DNA of 64,000 bases from Methylobacterium sp. Leaf108 (lineage in GTDB: Bacteria > Pseudomonadota > Alphaproteobacteria > Rhizobiales > Beijerinckiaceae), in NCBI RefSeq assembly GCF_001423265.1, contig NZ_LMND01000001.1, forward strand, positions 682,548 to 746,547, in the 5' to 3' direction. Positions 40,719 through 49,041 of the stretch are shown in pieces (position 1 is the stretch's first letter; each line of letters opens with the position of its first letter). The notes beneath the pieces were generated by a model. That model was not told the origin of the DNA and did no database searches. It saw only the letters and a list, made by a program, of their open reading frames with translations. Position numbers and translations under genes: made by a program.

Positions 40719-41552
40719 TCAGAGCTGGCCGGAACGCAGGCTGCGCTGAATCGCCTGGATCACCACGCCGAAGCGCAGATCGACGAGGTCGCGCGGCAGG
40801 TCGGCGTCGTTCTGGATCGCGAGGGGGTGGGTGAAGCGGTAGCTCGCATCGAAGATGTAGGCGATGGCCCGCTCGCGGTCGCGGGCGACGAAGGCCCCGG
40901 CGCCGATGCCTTCCTCGACCACCCGCTCGACCAGGTTGCGCAGGCGGACCCGGTGCCGGCGGGCGATCGGCCGTGCCGCCACCGCGGCATCGAGGTGGAC
41001 CGCGAAGAGATGGGGCGCCTGCGACAGGGTCTCGCGCTGGGCCGCGGCCAGGGCGGTGAGGAGCCGCTCGATCTTGTCGTCGGCGGGGTCCGGCGCGTCG
41101 GCGATCCGGGCGAGCTCGGCCTCGACGTCGCGCAGCCAGCGCCCGACCACGGCGTCGAGGAGCGCGTCCTTCGAGGGGAAGTAGCGATAGACGTTGGCGT
41201 GGGTCATGCCGGCCTCGGCGGCCACCGCGACGACGGTGACGCGCTTGGGGCCCAGCCGGGCGAGATGGTCCGAGGCGATGGCGAGCAGGCGCACGTCGGC
41301 CGAGACCGTGGCCGGGCGCGACCGGAGGGCGACCCGCAGCGGCCGGACCGCAGGGGGGACGGACGCCTCCGGTGCCGACTCGGCCGGGGCGGGGACGGGC
41401 TCGCCCAAGACGGCCAGCTCCTGGGCCGGCTCTTGGACCGGCCCCTGCGGCACCGCCGCGACCACGGCGACGGGCGTCGCGGGTCGCTTGGTGAAGGCAT
41501 CCCGTCCGCGGGCCGCCGCGTTCCGGTGGGCGCGCGCCCGCATCGGCACCAT
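40719..41552 (-). CDS. TetR/AcrR-family transcriptional regulator with long N-terminal extension
   Basis: A 277-residue regulator (274 if ATG 41543 is used). The TetR helix-turn-helix is RVTVVAVAAEAGMTHANVYRYFPSKDALLDAVVGRWL, placed near residue 110 because a basic, Pro/Glu/Ala-rich extension of about 80 residues precedes it. The C-terminal ligand domain ends DASYRFTHPLAIQNDADLPRDLVDLRFGVVIQAI. The YRFTHP region resembles regulators with a C-terminal TetR_C_7-like domain. Target genes are unknown. The unusually long disordered N-terminus is notable. Confidence 0.85.
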   Translation of the reverse strand: MVPMRARAHRNAAARGRDAFTKRPATPVAVVAAVPQGPVQEPAQELAVLGEPVPAPAESAPEASVPPAVRPLRVALRSRPATVSADVRLLAIASDHLARLGPKRVTVVAVAAEAGMTHANVYRYFPSKDALLDAVVGRWLRDVEAELARIADAPDPADDKIERLLTALAAAQRETLSQAPHLFAVHLDAAVAARPIARRHRVRLRNLVERVVEEGIGAGAFVARDRERAIAYIFDASYRFTHPLAIQNDADLPRDLVDLRFGVVIQAIQRSLRSGQL

Positions 41553-41626
41553 GTCCTCTTCGAAAGGCGGCCGGCACGCAGACCGTGTATCCGCGCCCGG
41601 CAGCCCTGAGTCAGTCGCATAGCCTG

Positions 41627-42406
41627 TCAGAACCGGTTCTTCCAGGCCCGCAGGGCGGTGAAAACCTCCACCGGTGCCGCCTGCGCGGAAAGATTCACGG
41701 CTTTGGCGAGGGTCGCCTGGTCGGATCGCAGGAACGGGTTGGTGGCGCGCTCCATCCCGATGGTGGTCGGGATCAGGAACCGGCCTTCGCCGGCCGCCGC
41801 CTCGGCCTCGGCCATGCGCGCGGCGAGGGCGGCATTGTCGGGCTCGGCGGCCAGCGCGAAGCGCGCGTTGGCCAGCACGTAGTCGTGGCCGCTGTAGACC
41901 TGGGTCGCGTCGGGCAGGGCCAGGAACCGGCTCAGGGAGTGCCACAGCACCTCCGGCGGCCCTTCGAGAATGCGGCCGCAGCCCAGGGTGAACAGGGTGT
42001 CGCCGGCGAAGGCGACCCCGGCCTGCCCGAACACGTAGGAGACGTGGTCGTCGCAATGGCCCGGCGTCTCCCAGACCTCGGCGGCGAGCTCGCCGATCCG
42101 CACGACGTCGCCCTCCTTCACGGTCCGGTCGACCTCAGGCACCGCGCCACCCGCCTTGAGCGGCGCCGTGACCTTGGCGCCGGTGCGCCGCTTGACCTCG
42201 GGGATGCCCTCGACGTGGTCGCCGTGGCGGTGGGTGACCAGGATGTCGGTCAGCGTCCAGCCGGTCTCGTCGAGGGCGGCCAGCACCGCGGCGGCCTCGG
42301 GCACGTCGATGGCGGCGCAGGCCCCGGTGGCGGGATCGCGCAGGAGCACGCCGATGTTGTCGCTGCGGCAGGGGAAGGTGCGGATCTCGGGGCGAGGGTC
42401 GGTCAT
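41627..42406 (-). CDS. gloB: Hydroxyacylglutathione hydrolase (glyoxalase II)
   Basis: A 259-residue metallo-beta-lactamase-fold enzyme hydrolysing S-lactoylglutathione. The binuclear metal site is THRHGDH (His59, His61, Asp63, His64), with further ligands in TPGHCDDHVSYVF, FAGDTLFTLGCGRILEG and YSGHDYVLANARFA. The C-terminal glutathione-binding helix ATNPFLRSDQATLAKAV is present. It is divergently transcribed from the methyltransferase gene at 42557. Confidence 0.95.
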   Translation of the reverse strand: MTDPRPEIRTFPCRSDNIGVLLRDPATGACAAIDVPEAAAVLAALDETGWTLTDILVTHRHGDHVEGIPEVKRRTGAKVTAPLKAGGAVPEVDRTVKEGDVVRIGELAAEVWETPGHCDDHVSYVFGQAGVAFAGDTLFTLGCGRILEGPPEVLWHSLSRFLALPDATQVYSGHDYVLANARFALAAEPDNAALAARMAEAEAAAGEGRFLIPTTIGMERATNPFLRSDQATLAKAVNLSAQAAPVEVFTALRAWKNRF

Positions 42407-42556
42407 GGTGGGGTTCACTCCATCGTTCGGCGGTCGAAGAACATGAGGTAGAGCAGGCGGTTCCGTGCGCAGCGCGGGTTGCCGGGCGCGCCCGCGATCC
42501 CCATTGATGGCCCTCGTCGGGCTTCCACGGCCCGGACGGGCCGGAACCGCAACGCC

Positions 42557-43291
42557 ATGCGTCTCGACGTCACCGATCTGCGCGCCTTCTACGCCACGCC
42601 GCTCGGCAGCGTGACCCACCGCATCGTCGGCCGCGCGGTCCACGGCTTCCTCGGCTCCGTCTCCGGCCTGAGGGTGCTCGGGCTCGGCTACGCGACCCCC
42701 TACCTCACCACCGTGCATTGCATCGCCGAGCGCACGCTGGCCTTCATGCCCGCCACGCAGGGCGTGGTGAACTGGCCGGGCAGCGGCCGCTCGGCCTCGG
42801 CGCTCGCTGACCTGACGATGATGCCCCTGCCGGAGGCGGCGGTGGACCGCGTCATCCTGGTCCATGCCCTCGAATCGGTGGAGAGCCCCACCGAACTGCT
42901 GCAGGAGGTCTGGCGGGTGTTGACGCCGGGGGGGCGCATGATCCTCGTCGTGCCCAACCGCCGTGGCGTCTGGGCCCGGCGCGAGGCGACGCCGTTCGGC
43001 CACGGCCAGCCCTACAGCCGCTCGCAGCTCGGCCGGCTGATGCGCAGCACCCTGTTCTCGCCGGAGGGCTGGGCCGAGACCCTGTACATGCCACCGGTGG
43101 AGAGCCGCCTGTGGCTGCGCACCGCCGGGGCCTGGGAGCGGTTCGGCACCGGCCTGTCGCTGCCCTTCGCCGGGCTGCACGTGGTCGACGCGACCAAGCA
43201 GCTGTATCGCCCGATTCCCGTGCATCAGGTCCGGCGCAGCACCCTGCGCGCGCCCGCCCGGGTCCTGGTCCCCGCTCCCTCACCGGGCTGA
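42557..43291 (+). CDS. Class I SAM-dependent methyltransferase
   Basis: A 244-residue methyltransferase of the Methyltransf_11 style. Motif I is LRVLGLGYATPYLTTV, the post-I acidic region is degenerate, MPLPEAAVDRVILVHALESVESPTELLQEVWRVLTPGGRMILVVPNRRGVWAR is the central block, and GQPYSRSQLGRLM follows. This subgroup sits beside gloB in many Alphaproteobacteria; the substrate is unknown. ATG 42557 opens the homologous region. Confidence 0.88.
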   Translation: MRLDVTDLRAFYATPLGSVTHRIVGRAVHGFLGSVSGLRVLGLGYATPYLTTVHCIAERTLAFMPATQGVVNWPGSGRSASALADLTMMPLPEAAVDRVILVHALESVESPTELLQEVWRVLTPGGRMILVVPNRRGVWARREATPFGHGQPYSRSQLGRLMRSTLFSPEGWAETLYMPPVESRLWLRTAGAWERFGTGLSLPFAGLHVVDATKQLYRPIPVHQVRRSTLRAPARVLVPAPSPG

Positions 43292-43295
43292 CGCG

Positions 43296-43982
43296 ATGAC
43301 CGACGCCATCAGCCTGGAAGCCGGGGTCGCGAGCTTCCTCCTGGCGCTCTCGACCCTGTTCTCCATCGTCAACCCGGTGGGGGCCGCCCTCATCTTCGCC
43401 CAGGTGACGGCGCAGAACAGCCATGCCGAGCGCCTCGAACTCGCCCGGCGGATCGGCTTCTACGCGGCGCTGATCATGCTGGCCGCGCTCTGGGCCGGGG
43501 CGCCGATCCTCAACTTCTTCGGCGTCTCGCTGGCGGCCCTGCGGATCGCCGGCGGCCTCGTGGTCGGCGCCTCGGCGTGGACGCTGCTGCGCGCACCCGA
43601 GGCCCGCGAGGCGCGCAAGCACGCCGAGGCGCAGGAGCCGGCCGGCAACCTCGCCGAGATCGCCTTCTTCCCCCTCACCCTGCCCTTCACCACCGGCCCC
43701 GGCACCATCGCGGTGGCGATCGCGCTGGGCTCGAACCGGCCGCCGGCCGGGCCGGAATCCGTCGGCTTCTTCGTGGGCGTGTCGCTCGCCGCCCTCGTCA
43801 TCGCCGCGATGGTACGCATCGCCTACGGCTCGGCCGACCGGGTCGTCTCGCTGATCGGCCCGGGCCGGGCGCGGGTGCTCGGCCGGCTCTCGGCCTTCCT
43901 GCTCCTGTGCGTCGGCACCCAGATCTTCCTCAACGGTGTCGTCGACGTGCTCGGGCCGCTGGTGGCGGGGCGGAAGTCGTGA
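43296..43982 (+). CDS. MarC family integral membrane protein
   Basis: A 228-residue MarC/UPF0056 protein with six membrane helices; LFSIVNPVGAALIFAQVT near the start and the repeat-like IAFFPLTLPFTTGPGTIAVAIALG are the two halves of the family's inverted topology. Members are called NAAT transporters, but their substrate is not settled. It starts four bases after the methyltransferase stop, so the two are probably co-transcribed. Confidence 0.92.
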   Translation: MTDAISLEAGVASFLLALSTLFSIVNPVGAALIFAQVTAQNSHAERLELARRIGFYAALIMLAALWAGAPILNFFGVSLAALRIAGGLVVGASAWTLLRAPEAREARKHAEAQEPAGNLAEIAFFPLTLPFTTGPGTIAVAIALGSNRPPAGPESVGFFVGVSLAALVIAAMVRIAYGSADRVVSLIGPGRARVLGRLSAFLLLCVGTQIFLNGVVDVLGPLVAGRKS

Positions 43983-44013
43983 CGGACCGTCGACGGAGGA
44001 CCCTCGCGTGGCG

Positions 44014-44358
44014 TCACCGGTCGGGATAGGCCGTGATGAAGCGAGCGGTGTTGTGCGCTTCGGCGAGCCAGACGGTCCTGATCCGAGGATTTCGACCGTC
44101 GGGAGTCCTGATCGGGCCTGCGTAGACGAGTCGGATGTCGCCAGCCTTCCCGACGACGCGTCCGGCGAAATGGTCGGGCACGGCATGGTCGAGGATGGCC
44201 CGGCCCAGCGTCTCGGGGTCGCTGACGCTGAACCCGAAAGCTAGGAAGAACCGCGCCTTGGGTCCGCCCAATGCATGGTGGAGGTTGAGGAGGTACCCGA
44301 CGATCTTGGCAGGGTTCACGACAAAATGTGTGGGCCGATCGCTGGTCGGTGCCCTCAC
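44014..44358 (-). CDS. DUF6883 domain protein
   Basis: A 114-residue protein matching the pattern of DUF6883: KIVGYLLNLHHALGGPKARFFLAFGFS, then VVGKAGDIRLVYAGPIRTPDGRNPRIRTVWLAEAHNTARFITAYP. Proteins of this type are normally encoded beside DUF4926 genes and behave like toxin-antitoxin pairs, though the activity is not established. It overlaps the DUF4926 gene by 4 bases. The family name is from memory of the motif; the pairing supports it. Confidence 0.78.
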   Translation of the reverse strand: MRAPTSDRPTHFVVNPAKIVGYLLNLHHALGGPKARFFLAFGFSVSDPETLGRAILDHAVPDHFAGRVVGKAGDIRLVYAGPIRTPDGRNPRIRTVWLAEAHNTARFITAYPDR

Positions 44359-44624
44359 GCTCGGGCGGCACCCGCTCGCACAAGCTCATCCGCCATGACG
44401 GTGGCGAGCGTTCCGGGAGGCTCGCTGAACTCGACGATGTAGGCGATCCCGTCGCGAACGACGGCCACGACCGTGCCGTCCGTGCCCGCCGTCAGGACGG
44501 CGCCATCGTCGGCGGACACGTCGCTCAGGAGCACCACCTCGTCAAGATCCTTCAGATCCGTCCGCGGCTCGTCCTTTCGCGACAGATCCTGCTTTCGCAC
44601 CAGGTCTTGGGCTGCGCTCGTCAT
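44355..44624 (-). CDS. DUF4926 domain protein
   Basis: An 89-residue protein. A charged N-terminus ([17 protein letters not shown]) leads into the DUF4926 core [45 protein letters not shown], a small SH3-like beta barrel. It precedes and overlaps the DUF6883 gene. The pair is a likely toxin-antitoxin-like cassette between marC and dapB. Confidence 0.78.
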   Translation of the reverse strand: MTSAAQDLVRKQDLSRKDEPRTDLKDLDEVVLLSDVSADDGAVLTAGTDGTVVAVVRDGIAYIVEFSEPPGTLATVMADELVRAGAARA

Positions 44625-44654
44625 GCGAGAACGATATGCCGTTCCCCATGCCGT

Positions 44655-44741
44655 GCAAGGTCCCTGCGCAAGGTCCCCGCGCCCCTGCCTCCTCGATCCC
44701 TTCGTCTTTGCAGAGTCTTGGCCGAGCAGAGTCTTGGCCGA
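44655..44741 (+). repeat. Two short tandem repeats upstream of dapB
   Basis: First, a 13-base unit GCAAGGTCCCTGC at 44655 and (one difference) at 44668. Second, a 16-base unit GCAGAGTCTTGGCCGA, exact at 44710-44725 and 44726-44741, with a degenerate third copy behind it. Both lie between the DUF4926 start and dapB, where the dapB promoter must be. Confidence 0.85.
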
Positions 44742-44797
44742 GCCTTGGCAGAGCCGGCCCCAGGCTGTACCGCCAGCCGGAACGGTCGGAGGACAGC

Positions 44798-45595
44798 ATG
44801 CGGCTCGTGGTGGTGGGCGCCGACGGGCGCATGGGGCGGATGCTGATCCGCGCAGTGGCCGAGGCCGAGGGCTGCACGCTGTCGGGGGCGATCGAGCGCG
44901 AGGGCTCGCCCGCGCTGGGCCAGGATGCCGGGACGCTGGCCGGCATCGGGGCGCTCGGCGTGCCCGTCACCGACGATCCGCTGCCGGTCTTCGCCGCCGC
45001 CGAGGGCGTGCTCGATTTCACCGTGCCCGCGGCCACCATCGTCTTTGCCGAACTCGCGGCCCAGGCGCGGATCGTCCACGTGGTCGGCACCACCGGGATG
45101 GACGAGGCCCACCTCGCCAGGCTGGCGGCCGCGGCCCATCACGCCAGGATCGTGCGCTCGGGCAACATGTCCCTCGGGGTCAACCTCGTGGCCGGGCTGG
45201 TGCGCAAGGTCGCCGCGGCCCTCGGCGAGGACTTCGACATCGAGATCGTCGAGATGCACCACCGCATGAAGGTGGATGCGCCGTCCGGCACCGCGCTGCT
45301 CCTCGGCGAGGCGGCGGCGGAGGGGCGCGGCGTGGCGCTCCCCGACGTGCGCGTCTCGACCCGCGACGGCCACACCGGCGCGCGCCGACCCGGCGACATC
45401 GGGTTCGCCACCCTGCGCGGCGGCAGCGTGGTCGGCGACCACAGCGTGGTCTTCGCCGGCCCCGGCGAGCGCATCACGCTCTCCCACCACGCCGAGGACC
45501 GCGCCATCTTCGCCCGCGGCGCGGTGCGCGCAGCGCGATGGGCCTTCGCCCGGCCGCCGGGCCTCTACGGCATGGCCGACGTGCTCGGGCTCTGA
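44798..45595 (+). CDS. dapB: 4-hydroxy-tetrahydrodipicolinate reductase
   Basis: A 265-residue enzyme of lysine/diaminopimelate synthesis. NAD(P)-binding [54 protein letters not shown], and the catalytic block [23 protein letters not shown] with the active-site His pair and Lys. ATG 44798 is preceded by CGGAGGA. It is the first of a probable dapB-gpmA-alkB run. Confidence 0.96.
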   Translation: MRLVVVGADGRMGRMLIRAVAEAEGCTLSGAIEREGSPALGQDAGTLAGIGALGVPVTDDPLPVFAAAEGVLDFTVPAATIVFAELAAQARIVHVVGTTGMDEAHLARLAAAAHHARIVRSGNMSLGVNLVAGLVRKVAAALGEDFDIEIVEMHHRMKVDAPSGTALLLGEAAAEGRGVALPDVRVSTRDGHTGARRPGDIGFATLRGGSVVGDHSVVFAGPGERITLSHHAEDRAIFARGAVRAARWAFARPPGLYGMADVLGL

Positions 45596-45712
45596 TAGAC
45601 GCGCTCGGCAAACGGCGCCCGCGTCATCGCGCGTTCAGGCTCGGGCAGGCATCAGCCGTGGCGGCGCACGTTTGTGCACCGCACCATCCACGACCGAAGG
45701 GATCGTTGCCCC

Positions 45713-46351
45713 ATGGAGCGTCTGCTCGTCCTCGCTCGCCACGGCCAGAGCGAGTGGAACCTCAAGAAGCTGTTCACCGGCTGGCGCGACCCCGAACTGA
45801 CCGAGCTCGGCATCGCCGAGGCCCGCACCGCCGGTCGCTGGCTCAAGGGCCAGGGTTTCGCCTTCGACGTCGCCTTCACCTCCAACCTGCGCCGGGCCCA
45901 GGACACCTGCTCGCTGATGCTGGAGGAGATGGGGCAGGGCGGTCTCGAGACCCACCGTGCCGAAGCCCTCAACGAGCGCGACTACGGCGACCTGTCGGGC
46001 CTCAACAAGGACGACGCCCGCGAGCGCTGGGGCGACGAGCAGGTGCGCCAGTGGCGCCGCTCCTACGACGTGCCGCCCCCCGGCGGCGAGAGCCTGAAGG
46101 ACACCGCCGCCCGGGTGCTGCCCTACTACATCCAGTTCATCCTGCCCCGCGTCATGAACGGCGAGCGCGTGCTGGTGGCCGCCCACGGCAACTCCCTGCG
46201 CGCCCTGGTGATGGTCCTCGACGGCATGACCACCAAGACCATCGCCAGCCTCGAGATCGCCACCGGCATCCCGCTCGTCTACCACCTCAAGTCCGACACC
46301 ACGGTGGAGAGCAAGTCGGTGCTGGAGCGCGACATCGACCAGGACCACTGA
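45713..46351 (+). CDS. gpmA: 2,3-bisphosphoglycerate-dependent phosphoglycerate mutase
   Basis: A 212-residue mutase. Phospho-His10 in [29 protein letters not shown], the key Glu in [41 protein letters not shown], and the second His in [13 protein letters not shown]. It is a full-length member of the short alphaproteobacterial type. It lies 117 bases after dapB and eight bases before the alkB gene. Confidence 0.95.
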   Translation: MERLLVLARHGQSEWNLKKLFTGWRDPELTELGIAEARTAGRWLKGQGFAFDVAFTSNLRRAQDTCSLMLEEMGQGGLETHRAEALNERDYGDLSGLNKDDARERWGDEQVRQWRRSYDVPPPGGESLKDTAARVLPYYIQFILPRVMNGERVLVAAHGNSLRALVMVLDGMTTKTIASLEIATGIPLVYHLKSDTTVESKSVLERDIDQDH

Positions 46352-46359
46352 TCCGGTCG

Positions 46360-47055
46360 ATGGCCGCCGCCTCGCCCGGCGTGGTGCTGGCCCCGGGGCT
46401 CGTGCACCATCCGGGCTACCTCGACGCGGCGGCGCGCGACCGGCTCTGGACGGAGCTGGCGCGGGCGATGGACGAGGCCCCACCCTACACGCCGCGGATG
46501 CCGCGCACCGGCCGGCCGTTCTCGGTGCGGATGACCAACTGCGGCGCCCTCGGCTGGGTCTCGGACGAGGTCGGCTACCGCTACCAGGCGCATCACCCCG
46601 AGACCGGCCGGCCCTGGCCGGCGATGCCCTCGCTGGCGCTGCGCGCCTGGGCCGACCTGTCGGGCTACCATGCCGAGCCGGAGGCCTGCCTCGTCAACCT
46701 CTACGGCCCGGCCGCGCGCATGGGCCTGCACCAGGACCGCGACGAAGAGGCGCTGGATGCCCCGGTCGTCTCCCTGTCCCTGGGGGCCACCGCGCTGTTC
46801 CGCTACGGCGGGCTGCGGCGCGGCGACCCGACCCGGTCCGTCCGGCTCCGCTCGGGCGACGCCCTGGTGATCGGCGGGGTCTCCCGCCTGATCCACCACG
46901 GCGTCGACCGGCTGCTGCCGGCCGTGGTAGATCTTCTGGGCGAAGCGGGGGACGCGACGATTCCGGCGGTCATGGCCGATCGCCTGCCGGCCGGGGGGCG
47001 CTGTAATCTCACGTTGCGGCGGGTGCGGGTGCCCATGAGATCCGGCCACGCTTGA
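46360..47055 (+). CDS. alkB: AlkB-type 2-oxoglutarate/Fe(II) dioxygenase
   Basis: A 231-residue DNA/RNA dealkylase. Iron ligands: His and Asp in MGLHQDRDEE, and the distal His in SRLIHHGVDR. The 2-oxoglutarate-binding Arg is in the terminal motif RCNLTLRRV (Arg-x-Asn-x-Thr-x-Arg). SVRMTNCGALGWVSDEVGYRY is the nucleotide-recognition lid. It removes 1-methyladenine and 3-methylcytosine lesions. The start is ATG 46360, eight bases after gpmA. Confidence 0.94.
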   Translation: MAAASPGVVLAPGLVHHPGYLDAAARDRLWTELARAMDEAPPYTPRMPRTGRPFSVRMTNCGALGWVSDEVGYRYQAHHPETGRPWPAMPSLALRAWADLSGYHAEPEACLVNLYGPAARMGLHQDRDEEALDAPVVSLSLGATALFRYGGLRRGDPTRSVRLRSGDALVIGGVSRLIHHGVDRLLPAVVDLLGEAGDATIPAVMADRLPAGGRCNLTLRRVRVPMRSGHA

Positions 47056-47169
47056 CAGGGGAGGGATGTGGGCCGACCTCATCGGGGATCGAGACACGGC
47101 TCGGGGCGGCCCGACTGCCCCAAGCCGGCTGTCCCAAGACCGCCCACAGTGCCCGGAGACCAGGACCCG

Positions 47170-48129
47170 ATGCGTCTGCGTGATTGTCTGCGCCCCTGTG
47201 CGGCGCTGGTGCTGAGCCTCGGCCTCACCGCGGCTGCCCTCGCGGCCGACGTGGTCTATCCGCCCAGCTCCCGCTTCGGGTTCACGCCGCCCTCCGACAT
47301 GGCCCCCTCCAAGCGCTTCTCCGGGTTCGAGCGCCTGGAGGGCGGCGCCACGCTCTCGGTGGTGGAGCTGCCGCCCAGCGCCTACGTCGACCTCGAGAAG
47401 AGTTTCACCGACGAGAACCTGAAGTCGCAGGGCTTCGTCGTCTCGAGCCGCGAGGCGATCAAGGTCGCCGGCGAGGTCGACGCGGTGCTGTTCACCGGCG
47501 AGCAGCCGGTGGCCGAGCCGGCGGGCGCGCCCCCGATCAAGAAATGGCTGCTCCTCGTGGGCGATCCCACGGTCACCGGCATCATCATCGCCCAGAGCGT
47601 GCCCGGGGCGGAGACCGAGGAGACCATGCGCGGCATGCTCACGGGCGTGCACATCCGCCCCGCGCTCACCCTTCAGGAGCAGGTGGCGGCCCTGCCCTTC
47701 AAGGTCGGCACCGCCGCGGGCTTCCGCCCGGTCCGGGTGCTGGCCGGCAACTCGATGCTGATGACCTACGGCGCCAACGACGAGGTCAGCAACCTCGACC
47801 AGCCGATCCTGGTCCTGGCCCAGGCGGTGCAGCAGCCCCCCGCCGCCGACCAGCGCGAGGCCTTCGCCAGGGCCGCCCTCTATTCCAACCAGACCATGAA
47901 GGACTTCGTGATCGAGCGGTCGCAGAGCTACCGCCAGAACGGGGTCGACTGGCACGAGATGGTGGCCCGCGCCAAGGACCTGCCCACCGACATCCCGGTG
48001 GTGATCTCGCAGACCATCCGGTTCGCGCCCGACGGATACCTGCGCGCCGTCGGGGTGGTCCGCGCCGAACAGCGCGACGCCACCCTGTCGCGGTTCCGCG
48101 ATGTCGTCGACAGCATCCAGCTCAAGTAG
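47170..48129 (+). CDS. Exported hypothetical protein (319 aa)
   Basis: A 319-residue protein with a signal peptide (MRLRDCLRPCAALVLSLGLTAAALA). The mature part looks like two related alpha/beta units: FGFTPPSDMAPSKRFSGFERLEGGATLSVVELPP... and, after VGTAAGFRPVRVLAGNSMLMTYG, a second unit ending VRAEQRDATLSRFRDVVDSIQ. The layout resembles DcrB/PsbP-like periplasmic domains and, more loosely, the secreted protein at 12126. There is no firm family. The ATG at 47170 fits the signal peptide. Confidence 0.72.
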   Translation: MRLRDCLRPCAALVLSLGLTAAALAADVVYPPSSRFGFTPPSDMAPSKRFSGFERLEGGATLSVVELPPSAYVDLEKSFTDENLKSQGFVVSSREAIKVAGEVDAVLFTGEQPVAEPAGAPPIKKWLLLVGDPTVTGIIIAQSVPGAETEETMRGMLTGVHIRPALTLQEQVAALPFKVGTAAGFRPVRVLAGNSMLMTYGANDEVSNLDQPILVLAQAVQQPPAADQREAFARAALYSNQTMKDFVIERSQSYRQNGVDWHEMVARAKDLPTDIPVVISQTIRFAPDGYLRAVGVVRAEQRDATLSRFRDVVDSIQLK

Positions 48130-48259
48130 CGAACGCGCGTTCGGAAACCTCCGATACGGTGTCCGCTTGAATGAAGCGGGAACCGCATCACCGAGCCCGC
48201 GCGGCGCCTGAGCGAAGCCCATGTCCGCATCACGAAGTGATCAACCGGAAATGGGATGA

Positions 48260-48300
48260 CAAGGCCTCGGACCGGACGGTGTGTCCGACCCGGGGCCTTG
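48260..48300. terminator. Bidirectional hairpin between convergent genes
   Basis: Arms of 18 bases (48260-48277 and 48283-48300), 15 of which pair, with a 5-base loop, between the stop of the exported protein gene and the grpE stop. No T run follows on either side, so it is a probable rather than certain terminator for both convergent transcripts. Confidence 0.55.
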
Positions 48301-48311
48301 CCCGTCATCGC

Positions 48312-48953
48312 TCAGGCCGCGTCGTCGGCCGCCGGGCCGGCCGCGGCCTTCGGGCCGCCCTTGGCGACGCCGACGAGGGCCGGGCGCAGCACCCTGTCGC
48401 CGAGCACGTAGCCGGCCTGCATCACCTGCACCACGGTGCCGCTCGGCACCTCGGCATCGGGCACCTCGAACATCGCCTGGTGGCGGTTGGGATCGAACTT
48501 CTGGCCCTTGGGCTCCAGGAGCTTGACGCCGTGGCGCTCGAAGGTCTTGGCGAGGTCGCGCTCGGTGAGCTCGATGCCGTCGAGCAGCGCCTTGAACGGG
48601 CCGTCGGCGGTCTCGCGGGCGTCGGCCGGCACGCTCTCGATGGCGCGGCGGATGTTGTCGGCGGCGGTGAGCAGGTCGCGGGCGAAGTTGGTGACCGCGT
48701 AGGTGCGCGCGTCGGCGACCTCGCGCTCGGTGCGGCGGCGCAGGTTCTCCATCTCCGCCAGGGTGCGCAGGGTCCGGTCCTTGAACTCGTCGCGCTCGGC
48801 CATCAGCGTCGCCAGGGCTTCGGCGTGCTTGACGTCGCCGTTGGCGGAATCGGATTCGGCGGCCTGCGCCTCGCCGGGGGCGGACTCGTGGGCTGCCTGC
48901 GAAGCCTCGTTCGCCTCGCGCCGGTCCTCGTGCTCCATGTCGGTGGCCATCAT
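48312..48953 (-). CDS. grpE: Nucleotide exchange factor GrpE
   Basis: A 213-residue cochaperone that releases ADP from DnaK. A long N-terminal helix ([59 protein letters not shown]) is followed by the compact beta domain [47 protein letters not shown], the GrpE signature. Two possible starts lie at 48953 and 48950 (Met-Met). dnaK is not in the window. Confidence 0.95.
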   Translation of the reverse strand: MMATDMEHEDRREANEASQAAHESAPGEAQAAESDSANGDVKHAEALATLMAERDEFKDRTLRTLAEMENLRRRTEREVADARTYAVTNFARDLLTAADNIRRAIESVPADARETADGPFKALLDGIELTERDLAKTFERHGVKLLEPKGQKFDPNRHQAMFEVPDAEVPSGTVVQVMQAGYVLGDRVLRPALVGVAKGGPKAAAGPAADDAA

Positions 48954-49041
48954 CGGTTGTCGTCGATCGTTGAAGGAAAAGGGATGTCGGGGTCGCGGGT
49001 GATATCAGGCCCTCGCCGCCCGAAATCAAGTTGACCGGTCC

